The notes under the pieces were generated by a model. That model was not told the DNA's origin and ran no database searches. It saw only the letters and a program-made list of their open reading frames with translations. A stretch of DNA of 64,000 bases from Siphonodentalium dalli (Eukaryota; Mollusca; Scaphopoda; Gadilida; Siphonodentaliidae): assembly GCA_032622095.1 (NCBI GenBank), contig CP136066.1, positions 94,073,319-94,137,318 on the forward strand. Reading direction: 5' to 3'. How positions within the stretch are numbered: position 1 is the first letter of the stretch; each line of letters starts with the position of its first letter. Shown piece by piece: positions 1-10,702 of this stretch. The position numbers were made by a program, and so were the translations under genes.

Positions 1-1026
1 ACTCAGCCATATCTCAACTCACATCACAATGCTTAGCACACTTGGTGTCTCTGGTACCACAAATCATTGTGGAAAGTTTCATGATATCTGTGCAGGAACA
101 ACTGGTATTGTCGTCGTACACAACTAGGCGTACATAGACTGAATACTCTCTACTTTCAAATTGTGAATACACTCAGGCCAAGGGCATGTCCATTTATGTT
201 ACACGCATAACGGCCTTTCCGTTGCAATATAGTGGGATTTCCGACAGATGCTGGATATGTGTTAAAATGTCAAATGGCATTTGAAGAGGGAAGTTTTGCG
301 AGAAAATTATTTTCTGAAGTGATCAAAGGCCGTTTTTATCTATTAAACAGAGTCTTTCGTCTTTTCGAAAACAACTTCCGATTTAATGTTTGTACGGTTT
401 ATAAACTGTGGTATCGCAAACTCGCTAATGGATGGATTTTGACGAAACTTTACGCAAATGCTTAGTGGTATACCTGTGCGAGGCACCGTTCTGTGGGTTA
501 TGTTATGGCCGGTTGAGCACGAATTGAATGCAAGATGGTGCTTTTCAAAAGTTGAAAAACACTGACGTAGAGTGGAGTCGTTCTATTGTTCGCACAAGTT
601 GTTACTGGCTGTAAATGTGGTCCAAAAGTGACACTGTGAGTCCACATGTCCACTATAACATGCGTGTCATCTTCGGGACACAATGTGCCCGCTGCATGCC
701 CAGAACATACAGTCTAATCACATTCCTTTGGAATGACACCTTGAACTTATTGAAATCAGTTTCTTTAAAGCCATTTTCAGTAAACCATGTTTCCCATCAT
801 GTAGGCCATTGGGGTACTAACAGATAAGGATGTTCCAAGCCCGTGCGAGAAGTGGGGGACCAAGGAATAGCCGAATGACTGTGGTCACGCGTCCTGTGTT
901 TTTGCAACTCTTGAAAGTACACCTCTTCCGTTAAATTCGTGCTCACTCAGCCATATCTCAACTCACATCACAATGCTTAGCACACTTGGTGTCTCTGGTA
1001 CCACAAATCATTGTGGAAAGTTTCAT
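1..1026. repeat. 82-bp direct repeat pair bounding the first kilobase
   Basis: Positions 1-82 and 945-1026 are identical by eye, starting ACTCAGCCATATC and ending GGAAAGTTTCAT. The left copy begins at the first base of the window, so the repeat may extend further left. The 862 bp between them show no convincing gene or known element. The pair could be the edges of an unclassified element or a local duplication. Confidence 0.75.
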
Positions 1027-1089
1027 CGAAATCCAATCTCCGAAAATATTACAGAATATATTAGGGGGGACTTTCTTTTTTAAGGTGTT

Positions 1090-1160
1090 TATAAGACTAT
1101 GCACTGGCACATGATTTTTAATTCTGCACCAGCACAGCTCCCGCCATGAAAGGGTTAATT
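1090..1160 (-). repeat. Family J fragment (one end)
   Basis: This stretch runs from a GCACTGGCAC motif to a terminal ATGAAAGGGTTAA. It matches one end of the palindromic TTAA-type elements at 31.5, 42.7, 51.7 and 55.6 kb. The other end and the hairpins are missing. Confidence 0.6.
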
Positions 1161-2059
1161 ATACCAACTGATAAACTATTAATATACGATATTTGTTCTA
1201 CGATTGGTCACGATCTACCACCACTTCGTGACGTATAGTATTATATTTCTTGACAGACGAAGTTATAAAAGCGTTCAATCAAAACTGACCTCTCGAATGT
1301 TTAGTACCAACTGCACCGTTGTGTATAATTATGTCAAGGCTGAACTTAAAACGAATTTTCACAACATTGGCGTTGGCAAATCAATCTGAAATCGGTATAC
1401 CAGTTGTGCATCTTGTCTGATTTTATAGGTCTGTGAGGGAGGTCATTTGCTTTGAGTATCTGTATAATGGCGCACTGAACGACGAATCAGCGTTCGAGTG
1501 GCCTTCTATCGGATGCGCACCGGAAAGCTGGCGAGAAAGCCAGCCCATTAGCGGTCTTCTTCAAAGTTTCTATACGATAATGATGAACGGATAATAGGAA
1601 TTGTATAGTTGGGAATGACAAATAAGACTGGTTGTGACCTCGAGATGGACGAGGCTATACGTCCATTACGCTTTTCTATATACTCTACCAAGTTGCACCA
1701 TGCAGGGAAATATAGGTCGCGAGTACTTATATCAACCGGTCCGACCGGATACGTCTTGTACATGTAAAACTTGAATGACCAAAAGATTCAATCACGTGTC
1801 TGTGCATGGGAGGAAGTCATTTCGCCAACTCTTACCCGATTATGAGTCAACTCGTAACCTCAACTGAGTTTATATTTAAGTTAAACAAAGTGCGTTGTAG
1901 GGTGGGCCCCCAATGTACTCTTCCCACACACCCCACCGGATCCAAAATGGCCGCCATCCATGCAGACGGGACTGCGGGTTCAAATAGGGCTCCTATGCAA
2001 TTTCTCGGCTCGGTGTATGCTAATTGTTGACAATTATACGTCTATATATTTGGTAAATA
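1161..2059. other. No gene recognised
   Basis: Only short chance reading frames are present. An ATGGCCGCC context near 1947 looks Kozak-like, but its frame closes within about 30 codons and no splice sites or domain support it. Confidence 0.5.
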
Positions 2060-2156
2060 CGTATATTAATTTAAAATGACTTCTGTTTATAAGTTGGAAT
2101 TTATTTATTGGCTATAATTCGGCCTTTATAATTTACATTTGACGTATATATATTTA
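2060..2156. repeat. Left part of a degenerate tandem repeat interrupted by the Helitron-like array
   Basis: Motifs such as AAGTTGGAATT, AATTCGGCCTTTAT and TTTACATTTGACG recur here and again at 7190-7395. The array at 2157-7185 therefore appears to have landed inside a pre-existing short tandem repeat. Confidence 0.65.
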
Positions 2157-2749
2157 CTAGCTGGTGGACCCGACTTCGTCCGGGCTGTTTCCCCTCTGCT
2201 TTTCGGCGAATTGCGCGATTTGACCTTGAATTGTCCACTTTGAAGGTCAAGGTCAGGTGGGGTCACGATTTGACCCGTCCAAAACACTGCCCGGACAAAA
2301 GTACCCGTCGAAATCCATCCGGTTTTACCCGATTTGACCTTGAATTGATCATTTTGAAGGTCAAGGTCAGGTCGGGGTCACGATTTGACCCGCCCAAAAC
2401 ACTCAGTGGAGAAAAGTAACCATATGTATCAACTTTCGTCGAAATTCCATAAAAATGCGCGATTTGACCTTGAATTGACCCGATTTCAAGGTCAAGGTCA
2501 CGTCGCATGGGCAAATGAATAGGCTTATGACACTCCCCATACGAAAGTATCCCTATACACTAATTGTGATCGAAATTCCGTGATACTCGGGCATTTGTCA
2601 AGGTCACGTTGCACGGGCAAATTAATAGGCCTATGCCACTCTCCGGCCGAAAGTACCCCCACATACCAAGTTTCATCGAAATCGGTTCGGCCGTATTCGA
2701 GTCCATCGCGAACAGACAGACAGATAGATTTCCCAAAATATATAATAGA
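2157..2749 (-). mobile_element. Helitron-like unit 1
   Basis: The + strand begins CTAGCTGGTGGACCCGAC with the stem CCCGAC-TTC-GTCCGGG. The body repeats a block of about 120 bp with GAAGGTCAAGGTCA and CGATTTGACC. The far end has GACAGACAGA followed by AAAATATATAATAGA. It shares its first roughly 170 bp with unit 4. Confidence 0.7.
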
Positions 2750-3789
2750 CTAGCCGATGAGCCCGACGTTGTCCGGGCTATTCAAAAACCAAATTTCAAG
2801 TCGATAGCTCCACCCGTTTGCGAGATCTGGTCTGCGCATGCGCGAAGCTGGCGTCGCACGGGCTCGGCGACCAGATACAATTCGTATCCGGGGCAAGATA
2901 CATTCACATAGCAAATTTCAACTTGATAGCTCCATCAGTTTCCGAGATCTCGTCTGATTTGCGGATACCTCGGTCGGTGATGAGTTAACGCGACATCGGC
3001 CGGTTAAGAGTTAAACGCGATCACGTCACGATCTCTTGACGGCGTAATAGATTCACGGAATGTTTTAAGGTAGAAACTTTAAACGGACACAGGCGTGTGA
3101 TATATCGTTGGAAAGAGGAAGCACCACAGATTCTAACCATGCAAATTATATGACTGGCAATTTATTATTCGCGCTATATCGAATCGATTTGTGAGCACCG
3201 AACTGAAATATATTAGCGCAAAACGGCGTAAAACAGATTTGACCTCGGCGCGTGAAAAGTTGATCTCGGATCTGAAATCTGATGAGCTGATATTGACCGC
3301 CTGGTCAAACTACACACACGTACCAAGTTTCGTCCCGATCGCGCCACCCGTTTCCGAGATCTGGTCTGCGCATGCGCGAAGCTGGCGTCGCACGGGCTCG
3401 GCGACCCGATACAATTCGTATCCGGGGCAAGATACATTCACATAGCAAATTTCAAGTCGATAGCTCCACCCGTTTCTGAGATCTCGTCTGCGCATGCGCG
3501 AAGCCGGTGTCGCACGGGCTCGGCGACCCGATACAATTCGTATCCGGGGCAAGATACATTCACATAGCAAATTTCAAGTCGATAGCTCCACCCGTTTCCG
3601 AGATCTCGTCTGCGCATGCGCTGCACGGGCGTCGCACGGGCTCGCCAATACGATATCGACGACCGGCTGGTCAATCTACACACACGTACCAAGTTTCGTC
3701 CCGATCGGTTGAGAATCGTAGATTTGTATTAATGACAAACAGACAGACAAACAGACAGACAGACAGAGGTCTTCAAAATATATATGAGA
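2750..3789 (-). mobile_element. Helitron-like unit 2 with 122-bp tandem core
   Basis: The stem AGCCCGAC/GTCCGGGCT lies next to CTAG. The core is a 122-123 bp minisatellite (for example copies starting at 3445 and 3568) containing TCTGCGCATGCGCGA, CACGGGCTCGG and GATACATTCACATA. A stretch of about 370 bp at 2945-3330 is unlike the other units and looks like inserted or captured DNA. The tail is a GACA-rich microsatellite, then CTTCAAAATATATATGAGA. Confidence 0.7.
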
Positions 3790-4656
3790 CTAGCCGATGA
3801 GCCAGACGTTGTCCGGGCTATTCAAAAACCAAATTTAAGTCAATAGCTCTACCCGTTTCCGAGATCTGGTCTGCGCATGCGCGAAGCTGGCGTCGCACGG
3901 GCTCGGCGACCCGATAAAATTCGTATCCGGGGCAAGATACATTCACATAGCAAATTTCAAGTCGATAGCTCCACCCGTTTCCGAGATCTGGTCTGCGCAT
4001 GCTCGAAGCTGGCGTCGCACGGGCTCGGCGACCCGATAAAATTCGTATCCGGGGCAAGATACATTCACATAGCAAACTTCAAGTCGATAGCTCCACCCGT
4101 TTCCGATATCTCGTCTGCGCATGCGCGAAGCTGGCTGTGCACGGGCTCGGCGACCCGATCAAATTCGTATCCGGGGCAAGATACATTCACATACCAAATT
4201 TCAAGTCGATAGCTCAACCCGTTTCCGAGATCTCGTCTGCGCATGCGCGAAGCTGGCGTCGCACGGGCTCTGTGACCCGATAAAATTCGTATCCGGGGCA
4301 AGATACGTTCACAAACCAAATTTCAAGTCGATAGCTCCACCCGTTTCCGAGATCTCGTCTGCGCATGCGCGAAGCTGGCATCGCACGGGCTCGGCGACCC
4401 GATAAAATTCGTATCCGGGGCAAGATACATTCACATAGGAAATTTCAAGTCGATAGCTCCACCCGTTTCCGAGATCTCGTCTGCGCATGCGCGAAGCGGG
4501 TGCCGCACGGGCTCGCCAATACGACAACGTCCACCGCCTGGTCAAACTACATACACGTACCAAGTTTCGTCCCGATCGGTCGAGAATCGTAGATTTGTAT
4601 TAATGACAAACATACAGACAAACAAACAGACATACAGACAGAGGTCTTCAAAATAT
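3790..4656 (-). mobile_element. Helitron-like unit 3 with about six 122-bp repeats
   Basis: Copies of the 122-bp repeat begin near 3828, 3952, 4074, 4196, 4318 and 4440 and are well conserved. The tail has ACATACAGACAGAGGTCTTC but lacks the full terminal TCTC on the minus strand, so this unit is slightly trimmed at its junction with unit 4. The many short reading frames here are repeat translations, not genes. Confidence 0.7.
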
Positions 4657-5409
4657 ATAGCAGGTGGACCCGACTTCGTCCGGGCTGTTTCCTCTCTGCT
4701 TTTCGGCGAATTGCGCGATTTTACCTTGAATTGTCCATTTTGAAGGTCAAGGTCAGGTGGGGTCACGATTTGACCGGTCCAAAACACTGCCCGGACAAAA
4801 GTACCCGTCGAAATCCATCCGGTTTTACCCGATTTAGAGAGTGAAGGTCACTCGAAGGTCAATGTCACGCCGCACGGGCATCCGGGTGTGACGAAATGGC
4901 TCAGCGCTTCATACTACCCGTTTCCACCAAATTCGGTGGAAATCGGCTCAGCGGATCCCGAGATATAAGTTCAAGGTCACTCGGAGGTCGAGGTCACGCC
5001 GCACCGACAGACAGACATGCCCGTGTTACCCCTGGGGTCAACCTACACCAACACCCCAAAAATGGGAGAAATCGGCCCAGCGGGTCCCGAGATACGGTTT
5101 CAAGGTCATTTTAAATGTCAAGGTCACGCCGCACGGGCATCCGGACGCGACGAATTGGCTCGGCGCCTCACACTGCCCCACATACCAAATTTGGTCCAAA
5201 TCGGCCCAGCAGGAGCCGAGATACAGGTTGAAGGTCACCGGTTTGAAGGTAAATGTCACGCCGCACGGACAAATGGACGGGCCCATGTTCGTTCCCGGGT
5301 CTAATTACGTGTCTGTACCAAATTTGGTCGAAATCGGTCCAGCCGTGTTCGAGTCCATCGCGAACACGCACACACACAAACACACAGATCTTCCAAAATA
5401 TATAATAGA
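4657..5409 (-). mobile_element. Helitron-like unit 4
   Basis: The head closely matches unit 1 (GGTGGACCCGAC, stem CCCGAC/GTCCGGG), but the expected CTAG reads ATAG. The body has three related blocks of CACGCCGCACGG, AAATCGGCCCAGC and CAAGGTCA motifs. It ends in an ACACACAAACACAC microsatellite and AAAATATATAATAGA. Confidence 0.65.
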
Positions 5410-6675
5410 CTAGCAGATTAGCCCGCCACTGGCGGGATTGATCCCATGGCTTTGGTCGATCCATTAATTATTTTTTTTCAAGGTAACCCCGTACAGGCAC
5501 GCCGAAAAAAATATTCCCCGTCCAGAGTTAACAAATAATTATTTTGTTTTTATAAATTTAAAATTGCGGAAAATTTTACCCGATGAAATCCCCCTTCCTA
5601 GGAACGACAGACAACGCATTCTTTGTTTTACTTTTTTTTTCAACCTGCCCGTACCCGTCCTAATGTCAAGGTCAGGTCGGGTGACAATTTAACCTGTTCA
5701 TGACACTTCCCGTAGACACCAAGTTTGAGCTCAATCGGTCCGAGTCTATAAAGGACACACACATATATATCATTTGTGGGTACCAGTTTCAAGGTGAAGA
5801 TCACCTCGGGCGGAAAAACTTACCCGATAAAAATTTCCCCCGTTACTTGGAACTCCTAAGTACGAAATTAAGTACGAAATTTCGCCTCGAGACGGTCAAT
5901 AGAGCCGTATTTATACTCGTCGTGTATATAGACGCTCAGTACGATAACATTGTATTGAACTGAAAACAAACGCTTCCCGTCGTGAAATCATCTCTCTGCA
6001 TAATATTTCGAGGGATAAAATTGCATTGAATTGAAAACAAACGCCGGCTTCCCGCCGTGAAAATCTCTCTGCATAATATTTCGAGCGACAGGCTACAATC
6101 TCTCTGCAGATGCGAATAACGTTGAATGGTAAACAAAACGCTCTTTATAGCGATGCGTCAAAAACAAACGCTCATTAAATTATTACTTGATTAACTACCG
6201 CGGTGCCGATTGCGGTAGACGCTCAGTACGATGACATTGTATTGAACTGAAAACAAACGCTTCCCGTCGTGAAATCATCTCTGCATAATATTTCGAGGGA
6301 TAAAATTGCATTGAATTGAAAACAAACGCTGGCTTCCCGTCGTGAAAATCTCTCTGCATAATATTTCGAGCGACAGGCTACAATCTCTCTGCAGATGCTA
6401 ATAACGTTGAATGGTAAACAAAACGCTCTTTATAGCGATGCGTCAAAAACAAACGCTCATTAAATTATGACTTGATTAACCCCCGCCGTGCCTTTGCGGT
6501 GATTTGGGAGTGGATAAAGGGTGTTCTGATCTTCTCCAAAACGCGACCACGGTCGTGTCGGTGGGATTTTACACTTACATACGAAATTTGAGCTCAATCT
6601 GTACACGCGTTTTGGGTTCCATGAAGTACACACATACATATATATATACGGAGTTCTCAAAATATATAGTATAGA
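5410..6675 (-). mobile_element. Helitron-like unit 5 with canonical termini
   Basis: On the minus strand it starts TCTATACTATATATTTTG. It ends with a perfect CCCGCC-ACT-GGCGGG stem, eight bases, then CTAG. The body is unlike the other units, which suggests shared ends with exchanged interiors. It contains a 287-bp tandem duplication. Confidence 0.7.
5930..6503. repeat. 287-bp tandem duplication inside unit 5
   Basis: Two copies start with AGACGCTCAGTACGAT at 5930 and 6217. Each itself holds two diverged subrepeats around GAAAACAAACGC and GCATAATATTTCGAG. Differences between the copies are few. Confidence 0.8.
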
Positions 6676-7185
6676 CTAGCCGATGAGCCCGACGTTGTCC
6701 GGGCTATTCAAAAACCAAATTTCAAGTCGATAGCTCCACCCTTTTCCGAGATCTGGTCTGCGCATGCACGAAGCGTGCGTCGCACGAGCTCGGCGACCCG
6801 ATAAAATTCGTATCCGGGGCAAGATACATTCACATAGCAAATTTCAAGTCGATAGCTCCACCCGTTTCCGAGATCTCGTCTGCGCATGCGCGAAGCTTGC
6901 GTCGCACGGGCTCGGCGACCCGATAAAATTCGTATCCGGGGCAAGATACATTATCATAGCAAATTTCAAGTCGATAGCTCCACCCGTTTCCGAGATCTCG
7001 TCTGCGCATGCGCGAAGCTGGCGCCGCACGGGCTCGCCAATACGACAACGACGACCGCCTGGTCAAACTACATACACGTACCAAGTTTCGTCCCGATCGG
7101 TGGAGAATCGTAGATTTGTATCAATGACAGACATACAAACATACAAACATACAAACATACAGAGGTCTTCAAAATATATATGAGA
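6676..7185 (-). mobile_element. Helitron-like unit 6 with three 122-bp repeats
   Basis: Same head and core as units 2 and 3; core copies begin near 6716, 6838 and 6960. The tail is ACAAACATACAAACATAC, then AAAATATATATGAGA. The base after it is T7186, preserving the A|T target at the outer edge of the array. Confidence 0.7.
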
Positions 7186-7395
7186 TTTTAAAAAGATTGT
7201 TAAGTTGGAATTGACGTATTTCTGCAATTCGGCCTTTATTAATTTACATTTTAAATTAATTTTAAAATTACTTTTGTTAAATTGGAATTGACTTTCTGCT
7301 GGTAATTCGACATTTGTTAATTTTCATTTGACTTCTATTAAATTGGAATGGACCTATTGATTAATAGTTAACACCTATTTATTTTTATTTGACGT
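7186..7395. repeat. Right part of the interrupted degenerate tandem repeat
   Basis: Three degraded copies of TAAATTGGAATTGAC / AATTCGGCCTTTATTAA / CATTTGACTTC continue the pattern seen at 2060-2156. Confidence 0.65.
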
Positions 7396-8217
7396 ATTTT
7401 TTTTTTACCAAATGGCCGCCCATTTCGCACATATTTGCCTCGATATTACGATGAGAACCACTCTCCATTAAAACACGACCCCAGATATGGGGTCCTAAAT
7501 ATAGTAACTGGATTTTCCATCTTCTGCGGTGGCTGTGATTTGTTATGAGAAATAGTTCCTCTAATGTTGATATATCTCGTTTATTCCACGTACCATTGTG
7601 GTGTGAACTCATAATTTATGCTAGATATTACCAAGTATAACATTTGTGAACGTATTCGTGTTGATGATAAACTAGCATGATGTTGCATTTTGCAAAAAAT
7701 ATTTAACATTCATTGCGGCTTCAAACGTCTTATCCCAGTAATGGTAATCAGGGCAGCTTTATTTGTTGGAGGGGGTATGATATAACGACAGTGTTTTTTA
7801 TAGACTGTGTGTTTTCTACAGTTTTTTTTGTATAAGGTATAATTCTGTGTATATGGAGATTTACCGACAAGCACGCACCAGACAGGTAACACGTTCTATT
7901 GAATTTGATACTTGATCAGATACTATACTGCACACGCACCAGACAGGTAACACGTTTTATTGAATTTGATATACTCGATCAGATACTATACACAATTAAA
8001 TCCAAGACACTTCCTTTGAAAATATAAATATAATGGTCAATAAGGATGACTATAAAGAGTCCCATTGTTTATTATCAAGTGTCAATAGTGACGCTGACTG
8101 TCGTCAAATTGGATTTCACAGCAAGCTGTTTCGTGCACATTGTGTCTGGGTCACGACTGGTCTGCATGGTTGACAGGCGTATTGTTTCTAGTACAGGTAT
8201 AGATGAGGTCGATCAGG
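7396..8217. other. No gene recognised
   Basis: AT-rich unique-looking DNA. The one clear structure is the 61-bp duplication at 7872-7993, listed separately. Confidence 0.5.
7872..7993. repeat. Two-copy 61-bp tandem duplication
   Basis: ACGCACCAGACAGGTAACACG starting with CACGCACCAGACAGG recurs at 7873 and 7934, followed each time by a TTGAATTTGATA segment and GATCAGATACTATAC. Confidence 0.75.
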
Positions 8218-8641
8218 TTAAAGGCCCACTTATTTATTGAACCCCAGATAATTTAAAAAAACCCATTTGAAAGAGGAAGCTCGAAAAGATTGTATTACCA
8301 ACTTGTTCGTTGCAATAAACTGTGAACATGTTGTTTTTTGTTGAGATAACGACGTGGAAAACTGCGGTCAAGTTTCATTATTTTCAACGGAAGGGGGAAT
8401 AACTCTATATCTTAATATTCTGAATTCTGTTGCATTCTGGGAGCCATAACAGGGGAAATCTTTCTATGATTTCAGCTGTTTTTTTATTTCTCTATATGGG
8501 CAACTTCTGAGACACATGCGTTTCAAATGGTGATACATTGCAGTATTATAATCATATGTTATGGCTTAGATTGTTATTAAACCCGTATATCAAGTCACTA
8601 TATAAAATAATGGGTGACTCGAAAATTAAGTGGGCCTTTAA
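8218..8641. mobile_element. Family D TTAA-type MITE, full copy
   Basis: It begins TTAAAGGCCCACTTA and ends TAAGTGGGCCTTTAA, so the ends are inverted and bounded by TTAA, the target used by piggyBac-type transposases. It is 424 bp with no transposase. The interior matches the copy at 60.24 kb (TGTGAACATGTTGTTTTTG and GGGAGCCATAAC). Confidence 0.75.
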
Positions 8642-8703
8642 TATTTGACATTATTCTTTATTTCATAAATAATTGGAATATTTTACCATCATGCTGATCG
8701 GTA

Positions 8704-8830
8704 TTAAAGGCCCACTTAGTTTTCAGTTGATAATACAATGTTTTGTAGCTTCCTCTTTCAAATGTTATATAACATGGAATAAGTTGTATATAATGTGATC
8801 TGGTGGTTCGAAAATTAAATGGCCCTTTAA
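8704..8830 (-). mobile_element. Family D internally deleted copy
   Basis: TTAAAGGCCCACTTAG to ATGGCCCTTTAA, only about 127 bp. Between the ends lies the outer part of one arm in reverse orientation relative to the 60.24-kb copy (CAATGTTTTGTAGCTTCC). It is a deletion derivative close to the full copy at 8218. Confidence 0.7.
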
Positions 8831-8841
8831 TTACTTTACAC

Positions 8842-9136
8842 TGTCCATTTTAGCGGCTTGAAAATCATAGCCTCACTGATTAATTTAAAAAAATATAATT
8901 TCAACGTTTTATTGCAATTTATATTAGTATTTTATTTGTTTCCGTCCGCCATTTTTGACCCTTTCAATGATATTATTATTTTATTTTTTAGCATAGCCTG
9001 TTATAACTACTAAATTAATTATGACTTTTTAAATAATGTTCTGTTATTCTAAATATGTGCAGTCTAATTTATAAGGTGCATATAGTGTTGCTATTTTATT
9101 GTTGTTCGTATATCTGCAATTGTATATTATGTTCAA
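8842..9136. other. No gene recognised
   Basis: AT-rich sequence with no open frame or repeat that I can match elsewhere in the window. Confidence 0.45.
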
Positions 9137-9203
9137 CCTGTCAAGCGTTTTAGAGCACTTCGGTGGATATTACGCTATACAAAACTGTTATTTGTTATTA
9201 TTT
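9137..9203 (+). repeat. Retroposon 3'-tail-like fragment
   Basis: CACTTCGGTGGATATTACG, GCTATACAAAA and a TTGTTATTATTTA microsatellite resemble the conserved 3' tail seen in many SINEs and LINEs (family knowledge). A related tail is inserted at 60826-60895. Confidence 0.4.
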
Positions 9204-9609
9204 ATTTATCAGGTCCGGCTAGGCGTCACCACCAAATAACGAATTAAGCTGCGAACTTTCAAGAATTGTTTAACTGATATAATTATACTGTTCAGCATAC
9301 ATTGCTTTATCAAATGGAAGAGTAGATAGAAAGTCCAACGCCAAAAGTAACTTCACATATATAGAGTGTTCACAAACGCCCAATAGTGGCCACATACTGT
9401 ATATATATATATAGTTTTGGTTAAAAGTACCCCAGGGTATGTGTGTTTTCTCGATAATAAATCGTCTACTCCGTACAGCGGGCGCACATGTGCTCTTTTA
9501 ATAACAACTGATGTATTTATATATTTAGGGCAGTCCACAGCAAATTAGTTTCAATGTGCTTTACGTGATTATTACCCCGGTCATAGGACATTGTATCCAT
9601 TATATCCAC

Positions 9610-9701
9610 CCTCGCTCAAGACCAGCCAATAAGTGTGTCAGGATTAGCATACTGCCAATATCCGTCGACTCCCGATCGGGTACTCATTTGACGAGACAGA
9701 A
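9610..9701 (-). repeat. SINE body fragment without head
   Basis: These 92 bp match 10516-10607 with one visible mismatch (GATCGGG versus GGTCGGG). The tRNA-like head seen next to the second copy is absent. Confidence 0.65.
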
Positions 9702-9724
9702 TACACTATATCTCTCTGTGGCGG

Positions 9725-10365
9725 TCACATGTTTCGAACAATAGAAAGCTCACGGTCCTCAATGGTGTAATCAATGATCCACTCTCTGGATGGTTTATCT
9801 GGAAACGTATGCGTTCGAATCCTTCCTTCGCCGCAAAATATAAAAATCTTGCCATACTTCTCAACAGGACTACATACGATAATAACCTCACGTGTCAACA
9901 GTGTTTCTCCGTGTACAACAACGAACTTGTTGATTTATTGCACCTCTCTTCTCGTCATAGCATTGAGAAACAGTTTTTGGGAGAATGTCTTAGATGTTCA
10001 TGGCATCCAGGTGTATTTATACCTCTCCAACCTGCCATGTGCCGCTTTGTACTCCATTCTGATAGGAAGTGACTTTCCGGGTCATTTGGATATTATCGCC
10101 CATTGCAGAGATGTACTCATCGACACACTCTCCACATACGTTTTTGCCATGTGCAACTTTATCAGGACAAGATAAATATCCTTTGGAAACATGGCCATGT
10201 TACATTCTTCTCGTCCACACACGTGCGACACGCAAATAGTTGATGAATCTGGAATAAAAAACTATCGTGCCGAGTTCTAATACATGTAGCTCTCAAACAT
10301 ACGTTCAACTCAACCAAACAATAACCATATTCTTCATAATTTATGTTGTGACTAACCATAGACAT
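9725..10365 (-). pseudogene. Possible decayed protein-coding locus, Cys-rich, family unknown
   Basis: On the minus strand three consecutive stretches look protein-like but lie in different frames or are split by stops. At about 10365-10162 a frame contains CRTCVDEKN. At about 10200-10040 another contains KNVCGECVDEYISAMGDN. At 9934-9725 a 69-codon open stretch with no ATG contains EKYGKIFIFCGEGRIR and ends in TGA at 9727-9725; upstream in the same frame it reads on through TAA and TGA stops. The Cys pairs could be part of a RING-like or other zinc-binding fold, but I cannot assign a family. No good splice acceptor precedes the last segment, so decay with frameshifts fits better than exons. 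Confidence 0.35.
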
Positions 10366-10449
10366 ATTACGATCTCAGACGACCATACGAGTGTGACAGT
10401 TATTTTTCTTAATGTATTGCGACATGTTATAAATGCATATCTGTAAACA

Positions 10450-10702
10450 TGTATATAAATTATTTAAATTAATGACGCTCCCACGAGGAGGCAATGAACC
10501 AATAAACCAAACCATCCTCGCTCAAGACCAGCCAATAAGTGTGTCAGGATTAGCATACTGCCAATATCCGTCGACTCCCGGTCGGGTACTCATTTGACGA
10601 GACAGAAAGTGGGATGCGAACGCATGGCGTTTTCACACTATGACGTTCTGATGCGAGTACGCTAACCAATTGCACTGGACCACCGCTCTCCGAGCGGGTT
10701 GT
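10450..10702 (-). mobile_element. tRNA-derived SINE-like element
   Basis: On the minus strand, 10700-10611 has an A-box-like TGGTCCAGTGC and, about 50 nt later, a B-box-like GCGTTCGCATCC, the internal RNA polymerase III promoter layout of tRNAs. It is not a foldable mature tRNA by eye. It runs into the body at 10607-10516 that is duplicated at 9610-9701. The 3' limit toward 10450 is uncertain. Confidence 0.5.

Larger units (their letters stand above)
2157..7185 (-). mobile_element. Head-to-tail array of six Helitron-like non-autonomous elements
   Basis: Read on the minus strand, each unit ends in a GC-rich stem-loop, about 8-10 nt, then CTAG, which fits the Helitron 3' end (CTRR). Each intact unit begins TCT(A/C).... 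The start of the fifth unit, TCTATACTA, fits the classical TCTMTAYTA consensus. The array lies between A2156 and T7186, as expected for AT-dinucleotide insertion without target duplication. At four of five internal junctions CTAG abuts the next unit's TC directly with no host DNA; the junction near 4657 has ATAG instead of CTAG. No Rep/helicase coding is present. Confidence 0.75.

Noticed and set aside
2263-7183. Many overlapping frames of 70-140 codons with repeated motifs such as ARSWRRTGSATR on both strands
   Set aside because: They are translations of the 122-bp satellite inside the Helitron-like units, open on both strands because the repeat happens to lack stops.
10611-10700. A functional tRNA gene
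   Set aside because: A- and B-box-like motifs are present, but the sequence does not give a sound cloverleaf by eye and it continues into a dispersed repeat body.
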